From: Propionibacteriaceae bacterium
GTDB taxonomy: Bacteria; Actinomycetota; Actinomycetes; Propionibacteriales; Propionibacteriaceae
Direction of reading: 5' to 3'
Assembly: GCA_031272685.1 (NCBI GenBank)
Contig: JAISTI010000145.1
Coordinates: forward strand, 1-5,634
Length of the DNA: 5,634 nucleotides
Part shown: one piece after another, positions 1 through 5,539 of the stretch
Layout: each line of letters begins with the position of its first letter
How positions within the stretch are numbered: the stretch's first letter is position 1
The notes under the pieces: generated by a model
Told to the model about the DNA's origin: nothing
Database searches by the model: none
Seen by the model: only the letters and a program-made list of their open reading frames with translations
Program-made: the position numbers and the translations under genes

Positions 1-25
1 TCCGATTCCCGCCACTCGCCGGTAG

Positions 26-60
26 AAAAAGTCCCGCGCCCCCGATGGGGGCACGGGACT
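26..60 (-). terminator. Rho-independent terminator of tRNA-Gly
   Basis: Read on the minus strand, a GC-rich hairpin is followed by a run of five T. The outer arms (54-60 with 30-36) are AGTCCCG and its complement. One C/A mismatch (37/53) separates them from an inner arm of six pairs (38-43 with 47-52) closed by a 3-base loop at 44-46. It begins two bases after the encoded CCA of the tRNA, so it should end that transcript. On the plus strand the same stem is followed by only three T, so it is mainly a minus-strand terminator. Confidence 0.88.
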
Positions 61-61
61 T

Positions 62-135
62 TGGAGCGAGCGACGGGAATCGAACCCGCATGACCAGCTT
101 GGAAGGCTGGGGCTCTGCCATTGAGCTACGCTCGC
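62..135 (-). tRNA. tRNA-Gly, anticodon UCC
   Basis: The reverse complement folds as a complete cloverleaf. The acceptor stem is GCGAGCG with CGCTCGC (129-135 with 66-72), seven perfect pairs. The D arm is GCTC/GAGC, and the anticodon arm is CCAGC/GCTGG around the loop CTTCCAA. The T arm has the canonical TTCGATT loop. The anticodon TCC (complement of 101-103) reads GGA and probably other GGN glycine codons. The discriminator base is U, as usual for glycine tRNAs. The 3' CCA is encoded at 64-62, so CCA addition is not strictly needed for maturation. The gene is divergent from the operon that starts at 295. Confidence 0.97.
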
Positions 136-145
136 GCAGGGCACG

Positions 146-151
146 AGTCTA
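146..151 (-). promoter_or_regulatory. Candidate -10 element of the tRNA-Gly promoter
   Basis: On the minus strand this reads TAGACT, matching the actinobacterial TANNNT -10 pattern. It ends ten bases before the tRNA 5' end, so transcription would begin only a few bases upstream of the mature tRNA. I see no convincing -35 hexamer 16-19 bases further upstream, so the call rests on the -10 match and position alone. Confidence 0.35.
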
Positions 152-201
152 GTACAAGACCTTTGGCGGCCGGGATGGGGGAATCCCCAAGGAAGGGCAG
201 G

Positions 202-233
202 GGGGTGAACCGGGGGCGAAACCGGGGTGAACC
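202..233 (+). repeat. Three adjacent G-rich imperfect repeats with GAACC cores
   Basis: Three abutting units are visible: GGGGTGAACC (202-211), GGGGGCGAAACC (212-223) and GGGGTGAACC (224-233). The first and third are identical. They lie in the intergenic region about 60-90 bases upstream of the SPFH gene. Nearby, TGGGG (176-180) and CCCCA (185-189) form a weak 5-bp inverted repeat. The repeats could be binding sites for a regulator, or -35-like elements for an ECF sigma factor. No function is proven by sequence alone. Confidence 0.6.
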
Positions 234-252
234 AGGTGCCAGCGCGGGCGAT
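229..252 (+). promoter_or_regulatory. Possible ECF-sigma-type promoter for the SPFH operon
   Basis: GAACC (229-233), at the end of the third repeat unit, is followed after 15 bases by CGAT (249-252). That resembles the GAAC and CGTN pairs recognised by ECF sigma factors. A start near 258 would give a leader of about 37 bases before the ATG at 295. The B. subtilis ydjFGHI operon is driven by the ECF factor SigW, which makes this type of promoter plausible. The -10 match is imperfect and no clear housekeeping promoter was found instead, so this is a weak call. Confidence 0.22.
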
Positions 253-280
253 GATGTGGGAGACTGAAGTGTCCGACTTT

Positions 281-286
281 AGGAGG
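281..286 (+). promoter_or_regulatory. Strong Shine-Dalgarno site for the SPFH gene
   Basis: AGGAGG lies eight bases before the ATG at 295. It is the strongest ribosome binding site in the window and fixes the start of the SPFH-domain protein. It suggests that the first protein of the operon is made at a higher rate than the next one, whose GTG start has only a plain G run upstream. Confidence 0.85.
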
Positions 287-294
287 GGATTTCC

Positions 295-1608
295 ATGGGA
301 CTCATTGACGCACTAACTGCAGCCGGCGGCGGGATTCTCGCCGACCAGTGGCTCGAATTCTACGCGCTGGACGCCATTCCAGACGACACCCTGGTGGTCA
401 AAGGGCAGCGCTACACCGGTGGCCGCGGCTCCAACACCAAAGGCTCCGACAACATCATCTCGCACGGCTCGGGCATCATCGTGGCCGAGGGGCAGGCGGT
501 CGCCATCGTCGACGACGGCCTCATTGTCGAGTTCACCGCCCAGCCCGGCCGCTACACCTACGACCAAACCACCTCGCCGTCCATCTTCGCCGGCGGAGAT
601 CTGGCCGCAAACCTGATCGACACCTTCAAGCAGGGCGTGGAGCGCTTCACCTACGGTGGCGGTGTCACCCACGACCAGCGCGTGTACTACTTCAACATCA
701 AGCACATCAGCGGCAACAAATACGGCACCAGCAGCCCGATTCCGGTGCGCATCGTGGATGCCAACGTCGGGCTGGACACCTTCATCCCGGTGCGGCTGAA
801 CGGCGAATACGCCTACCGGCTCACCAACCCGATTCTCTTCTTCAAGTTCATCTCCGGCAACGTCGATCCCGCGTACAAGCGCGAGACCATCGAGTCGCAG
901 ATGAAGAGCGAGCTGATGACGGCGCTGCAGCCCGCGCTGGGGCAGGTTGCCGCCGCCGGGGTGCGCTATGAGGCGCTGACGCTGGCCACCACCCAAATCG
1001 CCCAAGCGCTGAACCAGCAACTCAGCGCCACCTGGCGGGATCTGCGCGGCATCGAGGTCGTCTCCTTCGGCATCAACACCATGACGGCTTCTCCGGAAGA
1101 CGAGCAGAAGCTGCGCGATCTGCAGATGGCCGCCACCATGCGCGATCCGCGGATGGCCGCCGCGCAGCTCGCCGCCGCCCAGGCCGACGCCATGCGCACC
1201 GCCGCCGGGAACGATGCCGGGGCGATGACCGGCTTCCTCGGCATGGGGTTCGCCCAGCAGGCCGGCGGTGGAAACGTCGCCCAGCTTTTCCAGGCCGGCG
1301 ACGCCCAGCCGGTCACCCCGCAGTCCGCCTATCCGATGCAAGACGGCGGCGGTTTTGGAGTGCCGGCCGCCCCGGCGGCTCCCGGCGCGCCCGCCGCCCC
1401 GGCAGCGCCTGCCGCCCCCGTGGCGCCCGCCGCCCCGGCAGCTCCGGCCGCCCCCGCGGCGCCGGCCGCCCCGGAGCAGCCCGTCCCGCCCGTCAGCGTC
1501 GCCCCGGCCCCACCGCCGGCGAATAGCTGGACCTGCCCGGCGTGCGGCCACCAAGGCAACGACGGGAAGTTCTGCGAAGAATGCGGCGCGCCCCGGCCGG
1601 CTGCCTGA
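295..1608 (+). CDS. SPFH/Band-7 domain protein with C-terminal zinc ribbon (YdjI-like)
   Basis: A 437-residue cytosolic protein with no signal peptide or membrane segment. It resembles the family often annotated as SPFH domain or virion core protein, which includes B. subtilis YdjI. YdjI links the phage-shock protein PspA to the membrane through the partners YdjG and YdjH. Residues about 20-262 form the SPFH region, including the NKYGTSSPIPVRI stretch and a run ending in EVVSFGINTM. Residues about 270-305 are an Ala-rich probable helix. Residues 356-393 are an Ala-Ala-Pro repeat, and 412-431 form a zinc ribbon with Cys414, Cys417, Cys427 and Cys430. As I recall, YdjI is roughly 320 residues, so the linker makes this protein longer. 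The start is fixed by AGGAGG at 281. YdjG- and YdjH-like genes follow, 38 bases separating the first pair, which supports an operon and a shared membrane complex. Role in envelope stress is inferred from these relatives. Its ligand is unknown. Confidence 0.9.
   Translation: MGLIDALTAAGGGILADQWLEFYALDAIPDDTLVVKGQRYTGGRGSNTKGSDNIISHGSGIIVAEGQAVAIVDDGLIVEFTAQPGRYTYDQTTSPSIFAGGDLAANLIDTFKQGVERFTYGGGVTHDQRVYYFNIKHISGNKYGTSSPIPVRIVDANVGLDTFIPVRLNGEYAYRLTNPILFFKFISGNVDPAYKRETIESQMKSELMTALQPALGQVAAAGVRYEALTLATTQIAQALNQQLSATWRDLRGIEVVSFGINTMTASPEDEQKLRDLQMAATMRDPRMAAAQLAAAQADAMRTAAGNDAGAMTGFLGMGFAQQAGGGNVAQLFQAGDAQPVTPQSAYPMQDGGGFGVPAAPAAPGAPAAPAAPAAPVAPAAPAAPAAPAAPAAPEQPVPPVSVAPAPPPANSWTCPACGHQGNDGKFCEECGAPRPAA
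1360..1473 (+). repeat. In-frame Ala-Ala-Pro coding repeat
   Basis: This stretch encodes residues 356-393 of the SPFH protein. Thirteen prolines fall exactly every third residue (357 to 393), mostly separated by two alanines, with single Gly and Val substitutions. The DNA is a degenerate 9-base tandem repeat of GCC/GCG and CCC/CCG codons. The varied synonymous codons suggest it is not a very recent expansion. It should form a stiff, extended linker that holds the zinc ribbon away from the SPFH domain. Such repeats often vary in length between strains. Confidence 0.9.
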
Positions 1609-1646
1609 GCGCCGCAGGAGCGAGACCCTAGCGGGGGGATACGGCT

Positions 1647-2741
1647 GTGGCTGTGCTCGAATACAAGTGCCCGAATTGCGGCGGTCCCATCAGCTTCGAC
1701 GCCGACGCGCAGCAAATGGTTTGCCCATACTGCAATTCGCAGATCGACGTCGCCGCGCTCAAGCAATTCGACGCCGACCTCGGCCAGGCGCAGAAATCCG
1801 AAGCCCTCGATTGGAACTACACCGGGCAAGACTGGGCGCCGGGGGAGCAGGAAGGGATGCTCGTCTACTCCTGCCAGTCCTGCGGCGGCGAGATCGTCGC
1901 CGAGGCCACCCTCGGCGCCACCAAATGCCCGTTCTGCGACAACCCGGTAGTCGTCACCTCGCAATTCTCCGGCACCCTGCGCCCCAACGTCGTCATCCCT
2001 TTCAAGAAGGGCAAAGATGCGGCAATGGCGGCGCTGGCCGAGCATTATCAAGGCAAAAGGCTGCTGCCGAAGGTGTTCAAGAGCCAAAACCACCTCGACG
2101 AGATCCGCGGCGTGTACGTGCCGTTCTGGCTTTTTGACGCCGACGCGGCCGGCCGTTTCACCTACAAGGCCACCACCAGCCGCCACTGGTCCGACTCCGA
2201 CAACATATACACCGAAACCTCCCACTACGGCGTGTTTCGCGAGGCTGGGATGAGTTTCGACGAGGTGCCTGCCGACGGCTCGTCCAAAATGGACGACACC
2301 CTGATGGAATCCATCGAGCCCTTCGACTATTCGCAGGCGGTAGATTTCCAAACCGCCTACCTGTCGGGCTTCCTGGCCAACAAATACGACGTCACCGCCG
2401 AGCAGATGGCCGGGCGCACCAACGACCGGGTGGCGGCCAGCCTGCGCAAGGCGGCCCGCGGCACCGTCACCGGCTACGAGACGGTGGCCGAGGAGAGCGC
2501 GGATATCCGGCTGCGGCGCGGCGAAATCCGCTACGCGCTGCTGCCGGTGTGGATCCTCAACACCTCCTGGAAAGGCAAGTCGTACATCTTCGCCATGAAC
2601 GGCCAGACGGGCCGCTTCGTCGGCGACCTCCCGCTCGACGTGGGGGCGTTCTGGCGCTGGGCGCTCGGGTTGCTTTTCGGCGCCGGGGCGGTCTTCGGCG
2701 CGCTGATCTGGGCTTTCGCCGCCTATTCGGGGGTGGTGTGA
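1647..2741 (+). CDS. Membrane-anchored protein with two zinc ribbons (YdjG-like, TFIIB-type zinc finger)
   Basis: A 364-residue protein related to B. subtilis YdjG. Two zinc ribbons are visible. The first uses Cys8, Cys11, Cys26 and Cys29, and the second Cys76, Cys79, Cys94 and Cys97. Despite the TFIIB-type name, nothing here points to transcription, and YdjG works at the membrane. A conserved middle region (about 120-330) contains LLPVWILNTSW and FAMNGQTGRFVGDLP, typical of the family. Residues about 336-360 form one hydrophobic C-terminal segment preceded by Arg, consistent with a tail anchor whose zinc ribbons face the cytosol. The start is GTG at 1647, since it places the first CxxC at residue 8. 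A run of six G at 1633-1638 may act as a weak ribosome binding site. Its stop codon TGA shares one base with the ATG of the TPM gene (TGATG), so the two are probably translationally coupled. In Bacillus, YdjG and YdjH interact and recruit YdjI. The same is inferred here. Confidence 0.88.
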   Translation: MAVLEYKCPNCGGPISFDADAQQMVCPYCNSQIDVAALKQFDADLGQAQKSEALDWNYTGQDWAPGEQEGMLVYSCQSCGGEIVAEATLGATKCPFCDNPVVVTSQFSGTLRPNVVIPFKKGKDAAMAALAEHYQGKRLLPKVFKSQNHLDEIRGVYVPFWLFDADAAGRFTYKATTSRHWSDSDNIYTETSHYGVFREAGMSFDEVPADGSSKMDDTLMESIEPFDYSQAVDFQTAYLSGFLANKYDVTAEQMAGRTNDRVAASLRKAARGTVTGYETVAEESADIRLRRGEIRYALLPVWILNTSWKGKSYIFAMNGQTGRFVGDLPLDVGAFWRWALGLLFGAGAVFGALIWAFAAYSGVV

Positions 2742-3661
2742 TGCTGCGCCGGGCCATTGCCGCGCTGCTGTTGGCGGCGCTGGCCGCCACCGCCACCCCA
2801 GCCTGGGCCGACGATCTCGCCCGGGTTGGGGAAGGCGAGCGGCTGCCGCGTTTCGTGGACGACGTCGGGCTGCTGGACGAGTCGCAGGCCGCCACCCTCA
2901 CCGCGCGGCTCGACGAAGTCTCCGATGCGCATGTGTTCGACACCGTGGTGGTGGTCGTGGAAGAGATCGACGACCGCGAACCCCGGCTGTACGCCGCCGA
3001 CTTCTACGAAGAGAACAATTACGGCATGGACGCCCAGAGCCCCGGCTCGGGCGCGATTCTGCTGATCGCCATGCAGACCCGGCAGTTCGGTTTCGCCACC
3101 ACCGGCGTCGGCATGAGCGCCTTCACCGATGCCGGGCAGGAATACCTCGACACCTTCTTCGTGCCATATCTGCGCGAAGACGACTGGTATGGGGCCTTCA
3201 TGGGCTTTGCCAACGCCGTCGACGATTTCCTGAACATGTATCAGGCTGGCACCCCGTACACCACCTCGAATATCCCCGGCTACACCTCGGCGCAGCAAGA
3301 CTACGACTATCCCGAATCCAGCGGCGAAATTCCCGGCAGCGGCATCCGGGCGAACCGGGAGACGGTCACCGTGCTGTCGATCTGCGCGGTCATCTTCTCG
3401 CTGCTCATCGGCTTCGGCTTTCCGCTCTATTGGCGCTCGAAGCTGAAATCTGTGAAACCCGCCGCCGGCGCCGACGACTACACCCGCCCCGGCAGCTTCC
3501 AGGTGACGAACCAATACGACAACTTCCTCTACACCACCATGCGCGTCACCCCGATTCCCAAGAGCGACAGCGGAGGGGGCGGTTCGCACCATTCGTCGTC
3601 CAGCTCGTCCTTCTCGTCTTCCTCCGGCTCCAGCTTCTCCGGCCACTCGGGTTCCTTCTGA
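2741..3661 (+). CDS. Secreted, membrane-anchored TPM-domain protein (YdjH-like)
   Basis: A 306-residue protein. Residues 1-23 are a signal peptide (two Arg, a Leu/Ala core and AWA just before the likely cut). Residues about 36-167 are a TPM domain, a fold also found in the thylakoid protein TLP18.3/Psb32 and often called TPM phosphatase. It starts at RFVDDVGLLDE and includes the FATTGVGM stretch. Residues 168-206 are an acidic, Tyr-rich linker, and 207-230 a transmembrane helix followed by basic residues, so the TPM domain faces outside and the tail the cytosol. The tail (275-306) has 18 Ser in 32 residues plus three His, and ends in GSF, as in many TPM proteins with Gly/Ser-rich ends. An ATG-less extension of the frame upstream to 2549 lies inside the YdjG-like gene. 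ATG 2741 is chosen because it gives the signal peptide and the TGATG overlap. Phosphatase activity is not shown by the sequence. It probably pairs with the upstream YdjG-like protein. Confidence 0.9.
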   Translation: MLRRAIAALLLAALAATATPAWADDLARVGEGERLPRFVDDVGLLDESQAATLTARLDEVSDAHVFDTVVVVVEEIDDREPRLYAADFYEENNYGMDAQSPGSGAILLIAMQTRQFGFATTGVGMSAFTDAGQEYLDTFFVPYLREDDWYGAFMGFANAVDDFLNMYQAGTPYTTSNIPGYTSAQQDYDYPESSGEIPGSGIRANRETVTVLSICAVIFSLLIGFGFPLYWRSKLKSVKPAAGADDYTRPGSFQVTNQYDNFLYTTMRVTPIPKSDSGGGGSHHSSSSSSFSSSSGSSFSGHSGSF

Positions 3662-3685
3662 GTCCGGCCGCAATCTCGCAACCAT

Positions 3686-3715
3686 TTGGAATCGCGGCCC
3701 GGCAGCGGGTAGGCT
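3686..3715 (+). promoter_or_regulatory. Candidate housekeeping promoter of rpmF
   Basis: TTGGAA (3686-3691) and TAGGCT (3710-3715) are separated by 18 bases, resembling the -35 TTGNNN and -10 TANNNT pattern of SigA/HrdB-type promoters. Transcription would begin near 3722, giving a leader of about 27 bases before the rpmF ATG. It lies just after the TPM stop codon, which supports a separate transcription unit for rpmF, rnc and mutM. Confidence 0.5.
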
Positions 3716-3736
3716 TGGGCGTTGGTTCAGAGCCAA

Positions 3737-3742
3737 AAGGAG
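3737..3742 (+). promoter_or_regulatory. Shine-Dalgarno site that decides the rpmF start
   Basis: AAGGAG lies six bases before ATG 3749. The frame is also open back to a TTG at 3722, but that would add nine residues before the conserved [10 protein letters not shown] start of L32, and the site would fall inside the coding region. The ATG is therefore the correct start. Confidence 0.85.
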
Positions 3743-3748
3743 AAGGAA

Positions 3749-3940
3749 ATGGCTGTCCCGAAACGCAGGATGTCCCGCAGCAACACGCACTCTCGGCGTT
3801 CCCAGTGGAAAACCGAGGCGCCCACGCTTGCCACCTGCCCGAATCCCGCCTGCGGCGCAAAGCACCTGCCGCATACCGCCTGCCCCGAATGCGGAAACTA
3901 CGGCCCGCGCGGCTCGCAGCGCCAGGTGCTGGATATCTGA
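3749..3940 (+). CDS. rpmF: 50S ribosomal protein bL32, zinc-binding form
   Basis: A 63-residue basic protein of the large ribosomal subunit that begins [20 protein letters not shown], the hallmark of L32. The second half carries four cysteines (30, 35, 45 and 48), so it is a zinc-binding (C+) form rather than a cysteine-free paralogue. The first pair is spaced CxxxxC (CPNPAC) instead of the usual CxxC, while the second pair is a normal CxxC. Length is normal for the family. In many bacteria a DUF177/YceD gene precedes rpmF. Here the upstream neighbour is the TPM gene, 87 bases away. The gene probably has its own promoter at 3686-3715, with rnc 72 bases downstream. Identification is secure. 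Actual zinc binding by the altered spacing is inferred. Confidence 0.97.
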   Translation: MAVPKRRMSRSNTHSRRSQWKTEAPTLATCPNPACGAKHLPHTACPECGNYGPRGSQRQVLDI

Positions 3941-3950
3941 GCTGAACGCC

Positions 3951-3971
3951 CTGCCGGGATCTGCCCGGCAG
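3951..3971 (+). other. Perfect 8-bp hairpin between rpmF and rnc
   Basis: CTGCCGGG (3951-3958) pairs perfectly with CCCGGCAG (3964-3971) around a 5-base loop. There is no T run after it, so it is not a classic intrinsic terminator. It could shield the rpmF 3' end, weaken read-through into rnc, or be part of a structured rnc leader. Downstream GATCCC (3978-3983) and CAGATC (3983-3988) can pair with GGGATC (3956-3961) and GATCTG (3958-3963), so alternative folds are possible. Confidence 0.6.
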
Positions 3972-4012
3972 CCCGTTGATCCCAGATCGGCAAATCCCGA
4001 GATTGGCACCCC

Positions 4013-4720
4013 ATGAGCCGAATTGACGATGTCTTCGCGGAGTTGGGCTTCGCGGTCGACCCTGCCTGGCTGGACCGCGCCCTCCCCCACTCGTCCTACG
4101 CCTACGAAAACGGCCGGGTGCCCGACAACGAGCGTTTGGAATTTCTGGGCGACGCGGTGCTGGAGCTGGTCGTCACCGAGCACCTCTACCACACCTTCTC
4201 CGACGCCGAAGGCCGACTGGCGAAGCTGCGCGCGGCGGTGGTGAACTCGCAGGTGCTTGCCGATGTCGCCCGCAGCCTGGAGCTGGGCCCGGAGCTGCGC
4301 CTGGGCAAGGGCGAGATCGCCACCGGCGGCACCAACAAGAATTCGCTGCTCGCCAACGCCATGGAGGCGGTGATCGGCGCGGTGTTCCTTTCCGCCGGGC
4401 AGGTGGCTGCCGGGCGGCTGATCCACCATCTGCTCGACGGCCTGATAGCGCGGGCGGCGGCCAGCGGCGCCGGCCTCGACTGGAAGACCAGCCTGCAAGA
4501 GCTGACGGCGCACCGCGAGCTGGGAGTGCCCGCCTACGACATTTCCGAATCCGGCCCCGACCACAACAAGCACTTCGTGGCCGTAGTGCGGCTCGGCGAC
4601 TGGACGAGCGAGCCGGGGGAGGGCTCATCCAAGAAGCAAGCCGAGCAGGGCGCCGCCGAGCGGGCTTTCCACGCCCTCGACGGCGAGCTGGCCGCTGACG
4701 GGTCGGTGCGCGTTGCCTGA
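4013..4720 (+). CDS. rnc: Ribonuclease III
   Basis: A 235-residue dsRNA-specific endonuclease that processes rRNA precursors and structured mRNAs and acts as a dimer. The signature [12 protein letters not shown] spans residues 39-50 and supplies Glu40, Glu43 and Asp47. Glu66 lies in the AEGRL motif and Glu118 in AMEAVIG. The position matching E. coli Asp114 is Asn115 (LLANAME), an unusual substitution at a metal ligand. The linker motif DWKTSLQE (156-163) leads into a double-stranded RNA-binding domain (about 157-225) with the expected SSKKQAEQ motif. Length is normal. The ATG at 4013 gives the natural N-terminus, although no clear ribosome binding site precedes it. That could mean weak translation, or coupling or structural control through the upstream hairpin region. 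Its end overlaps mutM by 8 bases, a very common actinobacterial arrangement. Identification is secure. Full activity depends on tolerance of Asn115. Confidence 0.96.
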   Translation: MSRIDDVFAELGFAVDPAWLDRALPHSSYAYENGRVPDNERLEFLGDAVLELVVTEHLYHTFSDAEGRLAKLRAAVVNSQVLADVARSLELGPELRLGKGEIATGGTNKNSLLANAMEAVIGAVFLSAGQVAAGRLIHHLLDGLIARAAASGAGLDWKTSLQELTAHRELGVPAYDISESGPDHNKHFVAVVRLGDWTSEPGEGSSKKQAEQGAAERAFHALDGELAADGSVRVA

Positions 4721-5534
4721 GCTGCCCGAAGTCGAAGTCGTCCGCGCCGGGCTGGCCCCCCACCTGCTGGGCCGCACCATCAAACAGGTGCGGGTTTTGC
4801 ATCCCCGCGCGGTCCGCCGCCACCTGCTCGGAGCTGAAGATTTCGCAAACGCCCTTGCCGGGCGCACTTTTGCCGAGCCGCGCCGCCGCGGAAAATATCT
4901 GTGGTTCCCGTTCGAGCAAGGCCCGGCGCTGCTGGCGCACCTGGGCATGTCCGGGCAGTTGCTGGTGGACGGCGAGTCCCCGCACGCCCGCGTCATCTTC
5001 GATTTGGACGACGGCTCCCGGCTGGTTTTCGCCGACCAGCGCACCTTCGGCGGCATGTGGCTGGCCTCCGGGCGCGCCCCCGTCCCCGAAGAAATCTCCC
5101 ACATCGCGCCCGACCTGTTCGAGATTGCGGACTTGGAGCCGCTGGCTGCCCGGATGGCCACCGGCGGCCGGGCGGTGAAACGGCTGTTGCTGGACCAAAC
5201 CGTCGTCTCCGGCATCGGCAACATCTACGCCGACGAGGCGCTGTGGCTGGCGAAGACCCACTACCTCGCCCCCGCGGAAACCCTCGGCCAAACCGGGATG
5301 CTGGCGGTGCTGCGGGCCGCCCGCGAGGTGATGGCGCAGGCGCTGTCCGCCGGCGGCACGTCCTTCGACGCGCTCTATGTGAACGCGGCCGGCGAGCCGG
5401 GCTATTTCGGCCGCGAGCTGGCCGTCTACGGCCGCGAAGGCCAGCCCTGCCGGCGCTGTGCGGCCGCCATCGTCCGCGAGCCGTTTATGGGCCGCTCCAG
5501 TTTCCGCTGCCCAAGCTGCCAGGCAATAGGCTGA
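4713..5534 (+). CDS. mutM: Formamidopyrimidine-DNA glycosylase (Fpg/MutM)
   Basis: A 273-residue base-excision repair enzyme that removes 8-oxoguanine and formamidopyrimidines and cuts the abasic site. The start must be TTG 4713, because it makes Pro2 the mature N-terminal nucleophile, followed by Glu3 in [10 protein letters not shown]. Other expected residues are visible: Lys61 in RRRGKYLWF, Met79 in LGMSG, Arg110 and Phe112 in DQRTFGG, and the helix-two-turn-helix motif GIGNIYADE (167-175). A C-terminal zinc finger uses Cys246, Cys249, Cys266 and Cys269, with Arg261 in MGRSSF matching the DNA-contacting Arg. Length is typical. Its start lies inside the last codons of rnc, so translation is probably coupled, and no strong ribosome binding site is seen. 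Nothing suggests loss of function. Confidence 0.97.
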   Translation: MPELPEVEVVRAGLAPHLLGRTIKQVRVLHPRAVRRHLLGAEDFANALAGRTFAEPRRRGKYLWFPFEQGPALLAHLGMSGQLLVDGESPHARVIFDLDDGSRLVFADQRTFGGMWLASGRAPVPEEISHIAPDLFEIADLEPLAARMATGGRAVKRLLLDQTVVSGIGNIYADEALWLAKTHYLAPAETLGQTGMLAVLRAAREVMAQALSAGGTSFDALYVNAAGEPGYFGRELAVYGREGQPCRRCAAAIVREPFMGRSSFRCPSCQAIG

Positions 5535-5539
5535 GCCCG

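Noticed and set aside
1..25. Possible end of another gene on either strand
   Set aside because: Too short to translate or fold meaningfully, with no recognisable motif.
1534..1599. Zinc ribbon of the SPFH protein and those of the next gene as DNA-binding transcription factors
   Set aside because: The ribbons sit on an SPFH scaffold protein and a membrane-anchored protein, and the homologous Bacillus proteins act at the membrane. Nothing else suggests DNA binding.
1329..2351. Minus-strand open frame with a collagen-like Gly-Ala-Ala repeat
   Set aside because: It is the antisense of the Ala-Ala-Pro coding repeat and of the YdjG-like gene. Both plus-strand genes have recognisable domains, so this frame is a product of high GC content.
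2549..2740. Upstream extension of the TPM reading frame
   Set aside because: It overlaps the YdjG-like coding sequence and would bury the signal peptide. The ATG at 2741 fits both the signal peptide and the TGATG junction.
3664..3702. Inverted repeat GGCCGC/GCGGCC after the TPM gene as a terminator
   Set aside because: The stem is only six pairs (eight with a bulge) around a 22-base loop, there is no T run, and it overlaps the candidate rpmF promoter.
2723..4573. Long minus-strand open frame (616 codons)
   Set aside because: It runs antisense through the TPM, rpmF and rnc genes, all clearly coding on the plus strand. It shows no recognisable domain.
4173..5291. Long minus-strand open frame opposite rnc and mutM
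   Set aside because: Both plus-strand genes carry full catalytic motifs. The antisense translation is low-complexity Arg/Ala/Gly, as expected from GC-rich DNA.
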